This document shows, piece after piece, positions 33,086 to 41,783 of a stretch of 44,306 bases of DNA (positions are counted from its first letter, which is position 1; each line of letters starts with the position of its first letter). Location: assembly GCF_000156195.1 (NCBI RefSeq), contig NZ_GG688329.1, positions 1-44,306 of the forward strand, read 5' to 3'. The DNA is from Bacteroides finegoldii DSM 17565. Lineage in GTDB: Bacteria > Bacteroidota > Bacteroidia > Bacteroidales > Bacteroidaceae. Under the pieces are notes generated by a model. That model searched no databases, was not told the DNA's origin, and saw only the letters and a program-made list of their open reading frames with translations. The position numbers were made by a program, and so were the translations under genes.

Positions 33086-34125
33086 TTATATTTAATTATA
33101 TAAGCTTGCTCTTCTCTTCTTAATGGATAGTCTCCACGTAAGGTTTCGAATAGCTCTGGTTGATTTTTTAACCGGTCGCTGTCTTCAGCCGGATTATATA
33201 TTTGGAGAAGTGCATTTTCGTAGTTTTCTGCATGAATGACAGGAGAATTCGGTACCGGTGCATGAATCTCATAATTCCTCTCTATCCGGAAGAATCTGCA
33301 GATAGCATCTAAAGACATACGTGTTGCATTTGCTTTCCCGTCGGCAGAATATCCGGCAATGTGTGGAGTGCCTATGATGACCTTTCTGAGCAGTTCGAGA
33401 TTGATTTCCGGTTCGTGTTCCCATACATCAATGATGGCATCCGAAATCGATTTATTGTCCAATGCTTCCAGAAGAGCTCCCGTTTCAATGACTTCTCCCC
33501 GAGAGGTGTTGATGATGACGGGCTTGCGTTTTAGTGAGCGGAAGAAATTTGTATCTGCCAGATGAAAGGTTCTGTATTTTCCTTCTTTATATAAAGGTAC
33601 GTGAAAGGTGATGATGTCGCACTCTTCAGCTATTTCATTTAAAGAGGTAAAGAAACGATTCCCTTCTTTCTCTTCCCGAGGCAGGTCGTTCAATAGGACC
33701 CGCATCCCAAAGCCTTTTGCTACTTTTGCTACCTTACTTCCTACATTCCCGACACCTATGATACCTATAGTCAGTCCCTCCAGTTTTTTGTTCTTCATCG
33801 CTTTCCATACCAGCAGCGAAGCTTGTACGTATTGCGCGACGGAAGCTGAGTTGCATCCCGGCGCATTAGTCCATTCTATGCCTGCTTGTTTGCAATATTC
33901 CGTGTCGATATGGTCGAAGCCAATCGTAGCTGTCGCTATGAACTTTACCCGGCTTCCTTCCAATAATTCACGGTTGCAGTGTGTACGGGTGCGGATAATA
34001 AGCGCATCCGCATCCCGTACCAGTTCTGGTGTAAAATCCTTTCCGGGAGCGTAAATTGCTTCATCTGCTATACTCTGGACGGCCTCTTTTATATAAGGTA
34101 TCTTGTTGTCTATAATGATTTTCAT
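33079..34125 (-). CDS. pdxB: Erythronate-4-phosphate dehydrogenase
   Basis: PdxB oxidises 4-phosphoerythronate in DXP-independent vitamin B6 (PLP) synthesis. The 348 residues are a D-2-hydroxyacid dehydrogenase with NAD motif IGVGNVGSKVA, the arginine of NTSRGEV, the E/H pair from DVWEHEPEI and TPHIAGYS, and a C-terminal PdxB-type extension (RNYEIHAPVPN). The ATG at 34125 begins MKIIIDNKIPYIKEAV as in the family; an upstream in-frame ATG (34149) overlaps the promoter box. It is divergent from the LOS cluster. Confidence 0.93.
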   Translation of the reverse strand: MKIIIDNKIPYIKEAVQSIADEAIYAPGKDFTPELVRDADALIIRTRTHCNRELLEGSRVKFIATATIGFDHIDTEYCKQAGIEWTNAPGCNSASVAQYVQASLLVWKAMKNKKLEGLTIGIIGVGNVGSKVAKVAKGFGMRVLLNDLPREEKEGNRFFTSLNEIAEECDIITFHVPLYKEGKYRTFHLADTNFFRSLKRKPVIINTSRGEVIETGALLEALDNKSISDAIIDVWEHEPEINLELLRKVIIGTPHIAGYSADGKANATRMSLDAICRFFRIERNYEIHAPVPNSPVIHAENYENALLQIYNPAEDSDRLKNQPELFETLRGDYPLRREEQAYIIKYKE

Positions 34126-34148
34126 ATACAATTTATCTTTGGTATCCA

Positions 34149-34156
34149 CAAAGGTA
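34149..34156 (-). promoter_or_regulatory. -7 promoter box of pdxB
   Basis: The minus strand reads TACCTTTG, matching TAnnTTTG, 23 bp before the pdxB start at 34125, giving a leader of about 17 nt. Confidence 0.5.
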
Positions 34157-34179
34157 CTAAATAAAAAAGTAAGAAAGGG

Positions 34180-34210
34180 TTGCTTGTCTGAGAAATATTA
34201 CATAGATTTG
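34180..34210 (+). promoter_or_regulatory. Promoter of the LOS gene cluster
   Basis: TTG at 34180-34182 and TAGATTTG at 34203-34210 are separated by 20 bp and match the -33/-7 pattern of Bacteroides sigma-ABfr promoters. The transcription start would fall near 34215, leaving a leader of about 29 nt before the DUF4254 gene. Confidence 0.6.
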
Positions 34211-34243
34211 CCCTATTATAATATCTAATAGCTAGTTAAGATT

Positions 34244-34849
34244 ATGACATTTAGTAACCTTTGCAACGAGATTTTTTGGAAATCGACTAATGATTACCAT
34301 GTAACGGATAGTGTAGACGCTCAGATGAACAATCCTTACGAATTGAAGTCGATTGAGTATTATTTATATTTGAAAAATTGGATAGATGCCGTTCAGTGGC
34401 ATTTCGAAGATATCATCCGTGATCCCCAGATTGATCCGGTGGCTGCTTTAACTTTGAAGAGAAGAATCGATAAGTCCAATCAGGATCGTACGGATCTGGT
34501 AGAGCTGATTGATAGTTACTTCCTTGACAAATACAAAGAGGTAATCCCCCTTGGCGATGCGACAATCAATACGGAAAGCCCGGCATGGGCTATAGACCGC
34601 TTGTCTATCCTTGCTTTGAAAATCTACCATATGCAGCAAGAGGTGGAACGTACGGATACCAGCGAAGAACATCGTACACAATGCCAGACCAAACTGAATG
34701 TTTTGTTAGAGCAACGCAAGGATCTTTCGTCGGCTATTGATCAGTTATTGGCTGACATCGAAGCCGGAAAGAAATATATGAAAGTATATAAACAGATGAA
34801 GATGTATAACGACCCGGCATTGAATCCGGTGCTTTATGCAAAGAAATAA
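34244..34849 (+). CDS. DUF4254-family protein, first gene of the LOS cluster
   Basis: The 201-residue, mostly helical, cytoplasmic protein contains the DUF4254 pattern (YYLYLKNWIDAVQWHFEDIIRDP near residues 40-63; WAIDRLSILALKIYHM at about 113-128). No catalytic motif stands out. The family is restricted mainly to Bacteroidota and has no assigned function that I know of. It ends three bases before the GT9 gene and starts from its own promoter. By position it belongs to LOS assembly, but a regulatory or scaffolding role cannot be separated from an enzymatic one. Confidence 0.8.
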   Translation: MTFSNLCNEIFWKSTNDYHVTDSVDAQMNNPYELKSIEYYLYLKNWIDAVQWHFEDIIRDPQIDPVAALTLKRRIDKSNQDRTDLVELIDSYFLDKYKEVIPLGDATINTESPAWAIDRLSILALKIYHMQQEVERTDTSEEHRTQCQTKLNVLLEQRKDLSSAIDQLLADIEAGKKYMKVYKQMKMYNDPALNPVLYAKK

Positions 34850-34852
34850 CGA

Positions 34853-35884
34853 ATGGCGCGTATTCTCATTATCCGTTTTTCAGCTCTTGGTGATGTCGCA
34901 ATGACAGTGCCCGTAATACATTCTCTGGCAGTACAATATCCCCAGCATGAGATAACTGTACTGAGCCGTTCCGTGTGGCAACCGCTTTTTCAGGAATTGC
35001 CGGAGAATGTAAGTTTTGTAGGAGCAGATCTGACAGGCAAGCATAAAGGCTTTTGGGGATTGAACAGCCTTTACTCGGAGTTGAAAGCAATGCAGTTTGA
35101 CTATGTGGCGGACTTTCATCATGTGCTCCGTTCCAGATATTTATGTTTGCGTTTTTGGCTTGCTAATGTACCGGTGGCTTCTATCTGTAAAGGGCGGGCT
35201 GGTAAACAGAAACTGGTTCGCCGCCACCATAAGGTGATGGAGAACCAGAAAAGTTCCTTTCGCCGTTATGCGGATGTGTTGGAAAAGCTGGGACTTCCGG
35301 TTCTGCTAAACTTTTCTTTTATTTATGGTGAAGGAAAAGGGAACTTTGCAGAGATAGAGCCTGTAACTGGTCCAAAAGGGAGCCAAAAATGGATTGGCAT
35401 TGCTCCTTTTGCCAAACATACCGGCAAGATTTATCCGTTGGAACTGCAGGAGCAGGTCGTTGCCCATTTTGCGGCAGATCCTACGGTGAAGGTTTTTCTG
35501 TTCGGAGGAGGCAAGAAAGAGCAGGAAGTGTTTGATACCTGGATAGCCAAATATCCCTCCATCGTATCTATGATAGGTAAGTTGAATATGTGCACCGAGT
35601 TAAATCTGATGAGCCATTTGGATGTAATGCTCTCAATGGACTCTGCCAATATGCATCTGGCGTCGTTGGTCAATATACCTGTCGTCTCTATTTGGGGGGC
35701 TACTCATCCATATGCCGGGTTTATGGGGTGGAAACAGTTACCCATCAATACGGTACAGCTGGATTTGCCTTGTCGGCCTTGTTCGGTTTACGGGCAGAAG
35801 CCTTGTTGGAGGAGAGATTATGCTTGTCTGAAAAATATTACTCCTGAACAGGTGATAGAAAAAATAGAGGCGATTGTAGGTTGA
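34853..35884 (+). CDS. GT9 heptosyltransferase-family glycosyltransferase
   Basis: The 343 residues belong to GT9 (ADP-heptose:LPS heptosyltransferase type). They show the N-terminal ILIIRFSALGDVAMTVP, GIAPFAKHTGKIYPLE and the donor-site region MLSMDSANMHLASLVNIPVVSIWGATHP. The C-terminal part is Cys-rich (LPCRPCSVYGQKPCWR), as in several Bacteroides members. It should add a core sugar to the lipid A-Kdo part. Whether the donor is ADP-heptose or another sugar is uncertain. It is in one operon with the DUF4254 gene. Confidence 0.88.
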   Translation: MARILIIRFSALGDVAMTVPVIHSLAVQYPQHEITVLSRSVWQPLFQELPENVSFVGADLTGKHKGFWGLNSLYSELKAMQFDYVADFHHVLRSRYLCLRFWLANVPVASICKGRAGKQKLVRRHHKVMENQKSSFRRYADVLEKLGLPVLLNFSFIYGEGKGNFAEIEPVTGPKGSQKWIGIAPFAKHTGKIYPLELQEQVVAHFAADPTVKVFLFGGGKKEQEVFDTWIAKYPSIVSMIGKLNMCTELNLMSHLDVMLSMDSANMHLASLVNIPVVSIWGATHPYAGFMGWKQLPINTVQLDLPCRPCSVYGQKPCWRRDYACLKNITPEQVIEKIEAIVG

Positions 35885-35904
35885 TTATAAAAAACTTTGT
35901 ATGT

Positions 35905-37020
35905 ATGAAGGAATATGATTATTTGGTGGTTGGCGCAGGATTATTCGCTGCTGTGTTTGTCCGGCAGGCGATTGAGGCAGGAAAGCGTTGTCTTGTAATT
36001 GATAAACGTAGTCATATAGGTGGGAATATCTATTGCGAGAATGTGGATGATATTCATGTGCATCAATATGGAGCTCATATATTTCATACAGACAATAAGC
36101 AGGTCTGGGATTATGTAAACCGTTTTGTTTCCTTTAATCGCTATACAAACTCTCCATTAGCAAATTATAAAGGTAAATTATATAATCTGCCTTTTAATAT
36201 GAATACCTTTAATAAGTTATGGGGCGTTAATACTCCTCAAGAGGCAAAAGCTAAGATTGAAGAGCAACGTAAAGAGTACGCATATATAAAGTCTCCGGCC
36301 AATCTGGAAGAGCAAGCTTTGACGCTTTGTGGAAAAGATATTTATCAGAAATTGATAAAAGGTTATACAGAAAAACAATGGGGACGTTCAGCAACGGAAC
36401 TTCCTGCTTTTATCATCAAGAGGCTTCCTTTTCGTTTTACTTATGATAATAATTACTTCAATGATGAGTATCAGGGAATTCCCAAAGGAGGATATAATGA
36501 GCTGATACACAAGTTGCTTGAGAAGGCCGAAGTACGTTTGAATACGAATTATTTTTCCGCGCGTGAAGAGCTGGATGCATTGGCAGATAAAGTCTTATTT
36601 ACCGGTTGTATAGATGAATTTTACGATTATCGTTTTGGGCGTTTGGAGTATCGTAGTCTTTGTTTTGAACATGAACGTCTTGAAATAGATAATTATCAGG
36701 GTAATGCTGTTGTAAATTATTGTGAAAGGGAGATTCCTTATACTCGTATTATTGAGCACAAACATTTTGAGTTTGGTACACAACCTTGTACAGTGATTAC
36801 CCGTGAATATCCTGCGGCTTTTACTGCTGAAAACGAACCCTATTATCCAGTGAATGATGATACTAATATGATGCTTTTAAAGAAGTATAAAGATTTGGCG
36901 AATACTACGGCGAATGTTTTGTTTGGTGGGCGTTTGGCCCAATATGCTTATTTTGATATGGATGATACGGTGGAGGCTGCATTGAACCTGGCTAAAAATG
37001 AACTAAAAAAAGAATTATGA
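35905..37020 (+). CDS. glf: UDP-galactopyranose mutase
   Basis: This flavoenzyme converts UDP-galactopyranose to UDP-galactofuranose, the donor for galactofuranosyl transfer. The 371 residues have the FAD motif VVGAGLFAAV (G10-A15), RSHIGGN, the stretch QYGAHIFHT and the C-terminal LFGGRLAQYAYFDMD. The start is the ATG at 35905; an in-frame TTG at 35881 overlaps the GT9 end. Its stop overlaps the start of the next glycosyltransferase as ATGA, so the two are coupled. Codon and base use here is more AT-rich by eye than in the housekeeping genes. Confidence 0.96.
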   Translation: MKEYDYLVVGAGLFAAVFVRQAIEAGKRCLVIDKRSHIGGNIYCENVDDIHVHQYGAHIFHTDNKQVWDYVNRFVSFNRYTNSPLANYKGKLYNLPFNMNTFNKLWGVNTPQEAKAKIEEQRKEYAYIKSPANLEEQALTLCGKDIYQKLIKGYTEKQWGRSATELPAFIIKRLPFRFTYDNNYFNDEYQGIPKGGYNELIHKLLEKAEVRLNTNYFSAREELDALADKVLFTGCIDEFYDYRFGRLEYRSLCFEHERLEIDNYQGNAVVNYCEREIPYTRIIEHKHFEFGTQPCTVITREYPAAFTAENEPYYPVNDDTNMMLLKKYKDLANTTANVLFGGRLAQYAYFDMDDTVEAALNLAKNELKKEL

Positions 37021-38048
37021 TTTGCTATTTATCAAGGAACTATAAGGGTGTTAATAATGCTGCCAACAAGGCTAAAACCGATATTGAATATATCATGGAG
37101 CAGTGCGGCTATCGTAATGTCGGGCTTAAGCAGACCCGTTATACAAATGCTGTCATAGCTTTTATTTTGACGCTGTCGGGTGTGTTGAAGAGCGTATTCT
37201 GTTTACATAAAGGTGATGTGTTGATACTGCAATATCCGTTAAAGAAATACTATACATTTGTTTGCTGTATGGCGCATCTGCGTGGTTGTAAGATAATTAC
37301 TTTAATTCATGATTTGGACAGTTTTCGTCGCCGTCGCTTGACTATACCTCACGAAATATCAAGATTGAACCATTCAGACAGCATTATTGTGCACAGTGAA
37401 CGGATGAAGAATTGGTTGCATGAGAATGGTATAAAGGCAAATCTGGAAGTTCTTGGGGTCTTTGATTATTTGTCAGATAGGCAGTCTTCAGGGAAGAATT
37501 TAGCAGCTTCTCATCCTCGTGTTTTGTTTGTTGGAGCGTTATCTACTTTTCATAGTGATTTTTTATATAAATTGGGACGTTCTCCACGTTCGTTCGATAT
37601 GGTACTTTATGGCAATGGCTTTGAACCTGATAAGTTTGAGGGGCAAGTAGATCATAAGGGATATACTCGGTCGGATGATCTTATTGCCACAGCCGAAGGG
37701 GAATACGGATTGGTGTGGTATGGTTCCTCCCTAGAGGGGGGTGTCGGTCCGGAAGGAGAATATCTTCAGTATAATGCTCCACATAAATTATCTCTCTATA
37801 TTCGGTGCGGACTTCCCGTTATCATTTGGAAAAAAGCAGCTTTGGCTTCATTTGTAGAGGAAAATGGTATCGGTATTTGTGTCTCTTCTTTATTAGATCT
37901 GGACGCTATCATCACTCAGATGACAAAAGAGTCTTATAATGCTTTGAGAATGAATGTTGCTAAAGTGAATGAGCGTATTTCTCAAGGATATTATTGCAAA
38001 GAAGCCATTCAGAAAGCTTATGCCAAATTATCTCCGGAAATAAAATGA
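37017..38048 (+). CDS. Glycosyltransferase, probable galactofuranosyltransferase
   Basis: The 343 residues form a GT-B-like enzyme: an N-terminal domain with NYKGVNNAANKAKTDIEYI and LILQYPLKKYY, and a C-terminal domain with YNAPHKLSLYIRCGLPVIIW. This is the layout of WbbI-like galactofuranosyltransferases, a comparison made from memory. The four-base overlap with glf makes UDP-galactofuranose the likely donor. No membrane helix is present, so it should act at the cytoplasmic face on the growing LOS core. A 106-bp gap with a promoter-like box follows. Confidence 0.75.
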   Translation: MICYLSRNYKGVNNAANKAKTDIEYIMEQCGYRNVGLKQTRYTNAVIAFILTLSGVLKSVFCLHKGDVLILQYPLKKYYTFVCCMAHLRGCKIITLIHDLDSFRRRRLTIPHEISRLNHSDSIIVHSERMKNWLHENGIKANLEVLGVFDYLSDRQSSGKNLAASHPRVLFVGALSTFHSDFLYKLGRSPRSFDMVLYGNGFEPDKFEGQVDHKGYTRSDDLIATAEGEYGLVWYGSSLEGGVGPEGEYLQYNAPHKLSLYIRCGLPVIIWKKAALASFVEENGIGICVSSLLDLDAIITQMTKESYNALRMNVAKVNERISQGYYCKEAIQKAYAKLSPEIK

Positions 38049-38081
38049 GATTATTTCAGCCGGAATGTAATAAGATTTAGT

Positions 38082-38089
38082 TATCTTTG
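38082..38089 (+). promoter_or_regulatory. Possible internal promoter of the LOS cluster
   Basis: TATCTTTG, a perfect TAnnTTTG box, lies 65 bp before the GT4 gene in the largest gap of the cluster. The leader would be about 60 nt. No -33 match is apparent. Confidence 0.4.
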
Positions 38090-38154
38090 CGGTGTGTTTC
38101 TTTTGTAATGCTTGCACGAGGCTAGACACGATTATTTATATTAATTGATAATGT

Positions 38155-39213
38155 ATGAATATATTGGTAACTCACAAGGCGGTGGATGTGGCAACTTATA
38201 AGATGTTGGGTGAATTGTCAAAGAATGAGTCTTATACAATTTATTTAACGGTTCCTTCCGCTTCTGAAGCTGCAAAAGTAGAGGGAAAATGTATCCCTTT
38301 GCCAATTTCTCCTATTACATCTAAATTTTCCTGGAAAGTCATTAAGACGCTTCGCAGATATGTAAAGCAATATGATATAGATTTGATTTTCTCACCGAGC
38401 ACATCCGGACTATCCAATGCTTTGATTGCGACAATAGGCACTTCCGTCAAGAATGTAGGTTATCGGGGTACTCAGGCTAAGGTGAAAAAACTTGATCCTA
38501 CCTATTATATGGGAATATTAAATCCTCGTGTTGACCATATCGTATGTGAGACTGCGGATATACAAGAATATCTTACGAGGTACATTGATAAGGATAAACT
38601 GTCTGTCAGCGTGAAGCCGTTTGATATAGACTGGGTGGCTGATGCCTGTGCGAATCCTAAGCAGGCGGAAGGAGTGCCCGATAATGCTTTTAAATGCATT
38701 TATATCGGTACAACCAAAGGTCGTCCGTTTAAAGGGCTCACTTATCTGATAAAAGCTTTTCAGATATTGAATGCTCCGGAGGCCCATCTTGTTGTTATCG
38801 GTGACTATGATAATAGTGATTACGAGCTGGCGCAGCAAGGGGTGGGAGCAGAACGTATTCATTTCTTATGGAATCGCGAAGATGCGATTTCTTTTCTGCC
38901 TAAACAGGATTTATTTATCCTACCGGCTCTGCGTGACGCCTCTCCTCGTGTTGTCCGAGAAGCAATGGCATGCGGAGTACCGTGCATTGTCACTGATATA
39001 CCCGGTGCTCGCGATTTAATAGTAGACAATGAATCAGGTATCTTGGTTCCTTCGGGTTCTGCAGAGAAAATAGCTGAAGCCATGCGCTCATTGATGGATG
39101 ATCGTACAAAATTGCAGAAACTGGCTAAGGCATCCCGTGAGCGTATTATTAATGAATTTAGCGTAGAAGCTTATGTATCTTATTTCGATAAGCTTTTTGC
39201 CAGTCTGTCATAA
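38155..39213 (+). CDS. GT4-family glycosyltransferase
   Basis: The 352-residue GT-B enzyme has the GT4 donor-site pattern DASPRVVREAMACGVPCIVTD (read as consecutive parts, residues about 263-284) with the E-x7-E arrangement, then PGARDLIVDNESGILVP. The acceptor domain is NILVTHKAVDVATYKML at the start. It should transfer a nucleotide-sugar hexose to LOS; the sugar is not predictable. It begins the second half of the cluster, behind a possible internal promoter. Confidence 0.88.
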   Translation: MNILVTHKAVDVATYKMLGELSKNESYTIYLTVPSASEAAKVEGKCIPLPISPITSKFSWKVIKTLRRYVKQYDIDLIFSPSTSGLSNALIATIGTSVKNVGYRGTQAKVKKLDPTYYMGILNPRVDHIVCETADIQEYLTRYIDKDKLSVSVKPFDIDWVADACANPKQAEGVPDNAFKCIYIGTTKGRPFKGLTYLIKAFQILNAPEAHLVVIGDYDNSDYELAQQGVGAERIHFLWNREDAISFLPKQDLFILPALRDASPRVVREAMACGVPCIVTDIPGARDLIVDNESGILVPSGSAEKIAEAMRSLMDDRTKLQKLAKASRERIINEFSVEAYVSYFDKLFASLS

Positions 39214-39240
39214 ATGTTGCACTATAAATGATAAAAACAT

Positions 39241-41025
39241 ATGCAATCGCGTAAAATCTTATGGTTGTTCATTGGTTGTCTTTTCTTTAAGTTCATATTG
39301 TTTGACTTGGACTGGAGCCTGAATACCACATTCTCATCATTTTCTTTTCCGCAAACCTACTTGACGAAGTTTCTGCTGGCTTCCCTGTTGGCAGTTCCAT
39401 TTCTTTATATACGCTCCAGATGGTATCTGATTACAGTCGGTACATTGATTGACCTTCTGTTAATTGTTAATCTGATGTATTTCCGTACATATTATACTTC
39501 TATTCCTTGGGACAGCTATTTCCTTGCCGGCAATCTTTCCGACTTTACTGCAAGTGTTTTTGATTCTCTGCGTTGGTCAGATCTGGGTTTTCCGCTATTG
39601 ACGGTGCTGTTCCTTGTCTTAACCCGCAAACAAAACCTAAAGGTTACTCTTAAGGAACAGAGAAGAAAAAGCTTGAGACTGTTGGCGGGATGTATCTGCG
39701 TTCCATTGCTGGCTCTTGGCGGAATTATAGCTTATTATGGCGGGTACAAAAAAACTTATGAAGCACTTTTGACTGATTATCAGACATGCGGGACTCCCAT
39801 ATACACTATTTTTGGTTCTCTTTATTATGAACATGTACAAGATAAAATAGAGTACACCCCACAGATAAAGAAAGAAATTGAAGATTGGTTGAGTAAACAT
39901 CCCCGACGGCAGCCACTTCCCTTTCAGATAGAAGCACGCGATAATTGTATTATTATTTTGGCGGAATCTTTTGAGAGTTGGGTGCTTGAGAAAAGTGTGG
40001 AAGGAAAAGAAATCACTCCTAATCTGAATCGCATGCTGAAAGAAGAGAATGTATTATATGCTCCTTACGTCCAGACACAGGTCAAAGGAAGTCGTTCCAT
40101 TGATGGGCAATTACTGTTGCATACCGGTCTTCTACCCATAAACTATGGTGCTTATAGTGCTCGCTTTCCTCATCATACTTATTATAGTATAGATAAAGCT
40201 TTTAAAGAAAAATATGAAGGAGGCGGAACCTGCTGCATGACGGTAGATAAGAAAGTTGTATGGAATGTTGCCATTGTTGCACAAGACTTTGGTTACGATA
40301 AACTTTTGGACAAGCCCTATTTTGTACTGGATGAAAAGACGGGACCACGTCATCGTTTGGGAGATGTCTCTTTTCTTAGACAGTGCGGAGAAAAGCTAGC
40401 TACGGAAGAATTGTTCCCGACCGGTGGTCACACGTTGGTGCAGTGTGTTACCTACTCAGGCCATTCCCCGTTTATTATTCCGGAAGAAAGCAAACGGATA
40501 AGTTTTTCGGATAAGCTGCCGGAACGATTAAGGAATTATATGGTTGTGGCCAACTATACAGATTATGCAATAGGTCAATTTATAACTTTTTTGCGTTCTC
40601 AGAAGAAATTTGAGAACACGATGATTGTAATAACCGGTGATCATGAAGGATTTGGTTTGACCAGAAAACCACTTTATGAACATGCTTTAGGAAAAGATAT
40701 TATATCCCCTGAGCGTTTCACACCACTGATTGTATTAAATTCCCCAGTACATTTACGTTACGAGAAAGTCATGGGACAAGTCGATTTGTATCCTACTTTG
40801 TTGGATTTGCTTGGGGCAGATGATTATCCATGGAGAGGGTTGGGAGAGAGTATACTGTCTTCGGGGAAGAAAGCTTTTGCTATTTCTCCCCAAATGGAAA
40901 TCATAGGTGATACAGTCGGTGTTTCTACGGCAGAGATTCAACATGCAAAGGATGCATGGAGAGTTTCAGATTTAATTATAAGTTGTGATTACTTTGCTCA
41001 TGGTAGAACAGGAGATAAAAAATAA
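39241..41025 (+). CDS. LtaS-like membrane phospho-transferase (alkaline phosphatase superfamily)
   Basis: The 594 residues have five hydrophobic segments within the first 165 (about 5-22, 42-57, 60-80, 115-130, 147-165), then a periplasmic sulfatase-fold domain. Metal and active-site motifs are AESFESW (E242), KGSRSIDGQ (S284 or S286 where LtaS has threonine), YSGHSPF and ITGDHEG. Relatives include lipoteichoic acid synthases and phosphoglycerol or phosphoethanolamine transferases. The likely job is to add a phospho-alcohol from a lipid donor to LOS outside the inner membrane. The exact group, glycerol- or ethanolamine-phosphate, is open. Confidence 0.85.
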   Translation: MQSRKILWLFIGCLFFKFILFDLDWSLNTTFSSFSFPQTYLTKFLLASLLAVPFLYIRSRWYLITVGTLIDLLLIVNLMYFRTYYTSIPWDSYFLAGNLSDFTASVFDSLRWSDLGFPLLTVLFLVLTRKQNLKVTLKEQRRKSLRLLAGCICVPLLALGGIIAYYGGYKKTYEALLTDYQTCGTPIYTIFGSLYYEHVQDKIEYTPQIKKEIEDWLSKHPRRQPLPFQIEARDNCIIILAESFESWVLEKSVEGKEITPNLNRMLKEENVLYAPYVQTQVKGSRSIDGQLLLHTGLLPINYGAYSARFPHHTYYSIDKAFKEKYEGGGTCCMTVDKKVVWNVAIVAQDFGYDKLLDKPYFVLDEKTGPRHRLGDVSFLRQCGEKLATEELFPTGGHTLVQCVTYSGHSPFIIPEESKRISFSDKLPERLRNYMVVANYTDYAIGQFITFLRSQKKFENTMIVITGDHEGFGLTRKPLYEHALGKDIISPERFTPLIVLNSPVHLRYEKVMGQVDLYPTLLDLLGADDYPWRGLGESILSSGKKAFAISPQMEIIGDTVGVSTAEIQHAKDAWRVSDLIISCDYFAHGRTGDKK

Positions 41026-41035
41026 AAGATGAGGT

Positions 41036-41779
41036 ATGAAAATAGTAGTGAATCCTACATACGAGCATTTGCGCAAGTTTATAGAGAGTGTTCCTGATAC
41101 TTTTGAACGGGAAGGACGGATCATCTACTCCGGAAGGAATCTGATAAAAGTGATGGAAGTCGACGGGATAGAGATAAATGTGAAACGCTATGGAATTCCG
41201 GCTTTGGCTAACCGTATCGTCTATTCTTTTTTTCGTACTCCAAAGGGGAAACGTGCTTTTGAATATCCTCAAATGCTGCTTCAGAAAGGTGTTGAAACAC
41301 CGGCTCCAATTGCTTATATTGAAGAACGGAAATGCGGGTTGATAAATTACTCTTACTTTGTTAGTATGCAGTCACCCTATCAAAGGAATTTCTATGAATT
41401 TGGAAATGCAGATGTCGAACGTTGTAAAGATCTCATTATAGCATTTGCACAATACACGGCCAATTTACATCAGGCGGGTATTATGCATCGCGATTACTCA
41501 CCGGGTAACATCCTGTTTGATCGGATCGATGGAGAATACCATTTTATGTTGGTCGATATTAATAGAATGACTTTTGGAGAGATCAGTGTCGATATGGGTT
41601 GCGCTAATTTTGCTCGGTTGTGGGGACAGAAAGCTTTTTTCGAAATGCTTGCCAAAGAATATGCGAAAGCCCGTCATGCTGACGAAGCTCATTGTGTGGA
41701 ACGTGTTTTGGCATGTCGGAAGAAATTTTGGACTTATTTTGCGAAGAAACACATGGTAAAATATAAATTGGAACTATAG
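41036..41779 (+). CDS. Kdo-kinase-like LPS core kinase (InaA/KdkA family)
   Basis: The 247-residue protein is a small kinase-like fold. It has a beta-strand lysine at about K50 (INVKRYG), the HRDYSPGNIL loop (H151, D153, N158) and the metal motif VDINRM (D174). This resembles KdkA and WaaP, which phosphorylate Kdo or heptose. Here it probably phosphorylates the single Kdo of the LOS core, which I recall to be phosphorylated in Bacteroides. It is 10 bp after the LtaS-like gene and 4 bp before the next gene, so it is in one operon. Confidence 0.8.
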   Translation: MKIVVNPTYEHLRKFIESVPDTFEREGRIIYSGRNLIKVMEVDGIEINVKRYGIPALANRIVYSFFRTPKGKRAFEYPQMLLQKGVETPAPIAYIEERKCGLINYSYFVSMQSPYQRNFYEFGNADVERCKDLIIAFAQYTANLHQAGIMHRDYSPGNILFDRIDGEYHFMLVDINRMTFGEISVDMGCANFARLWGQKAFFEMLAKEYAKARHADEAHCVERVLACRKKFWTYFAKKHMVKYKLEL

Positions 41780-41783
41780 AATT

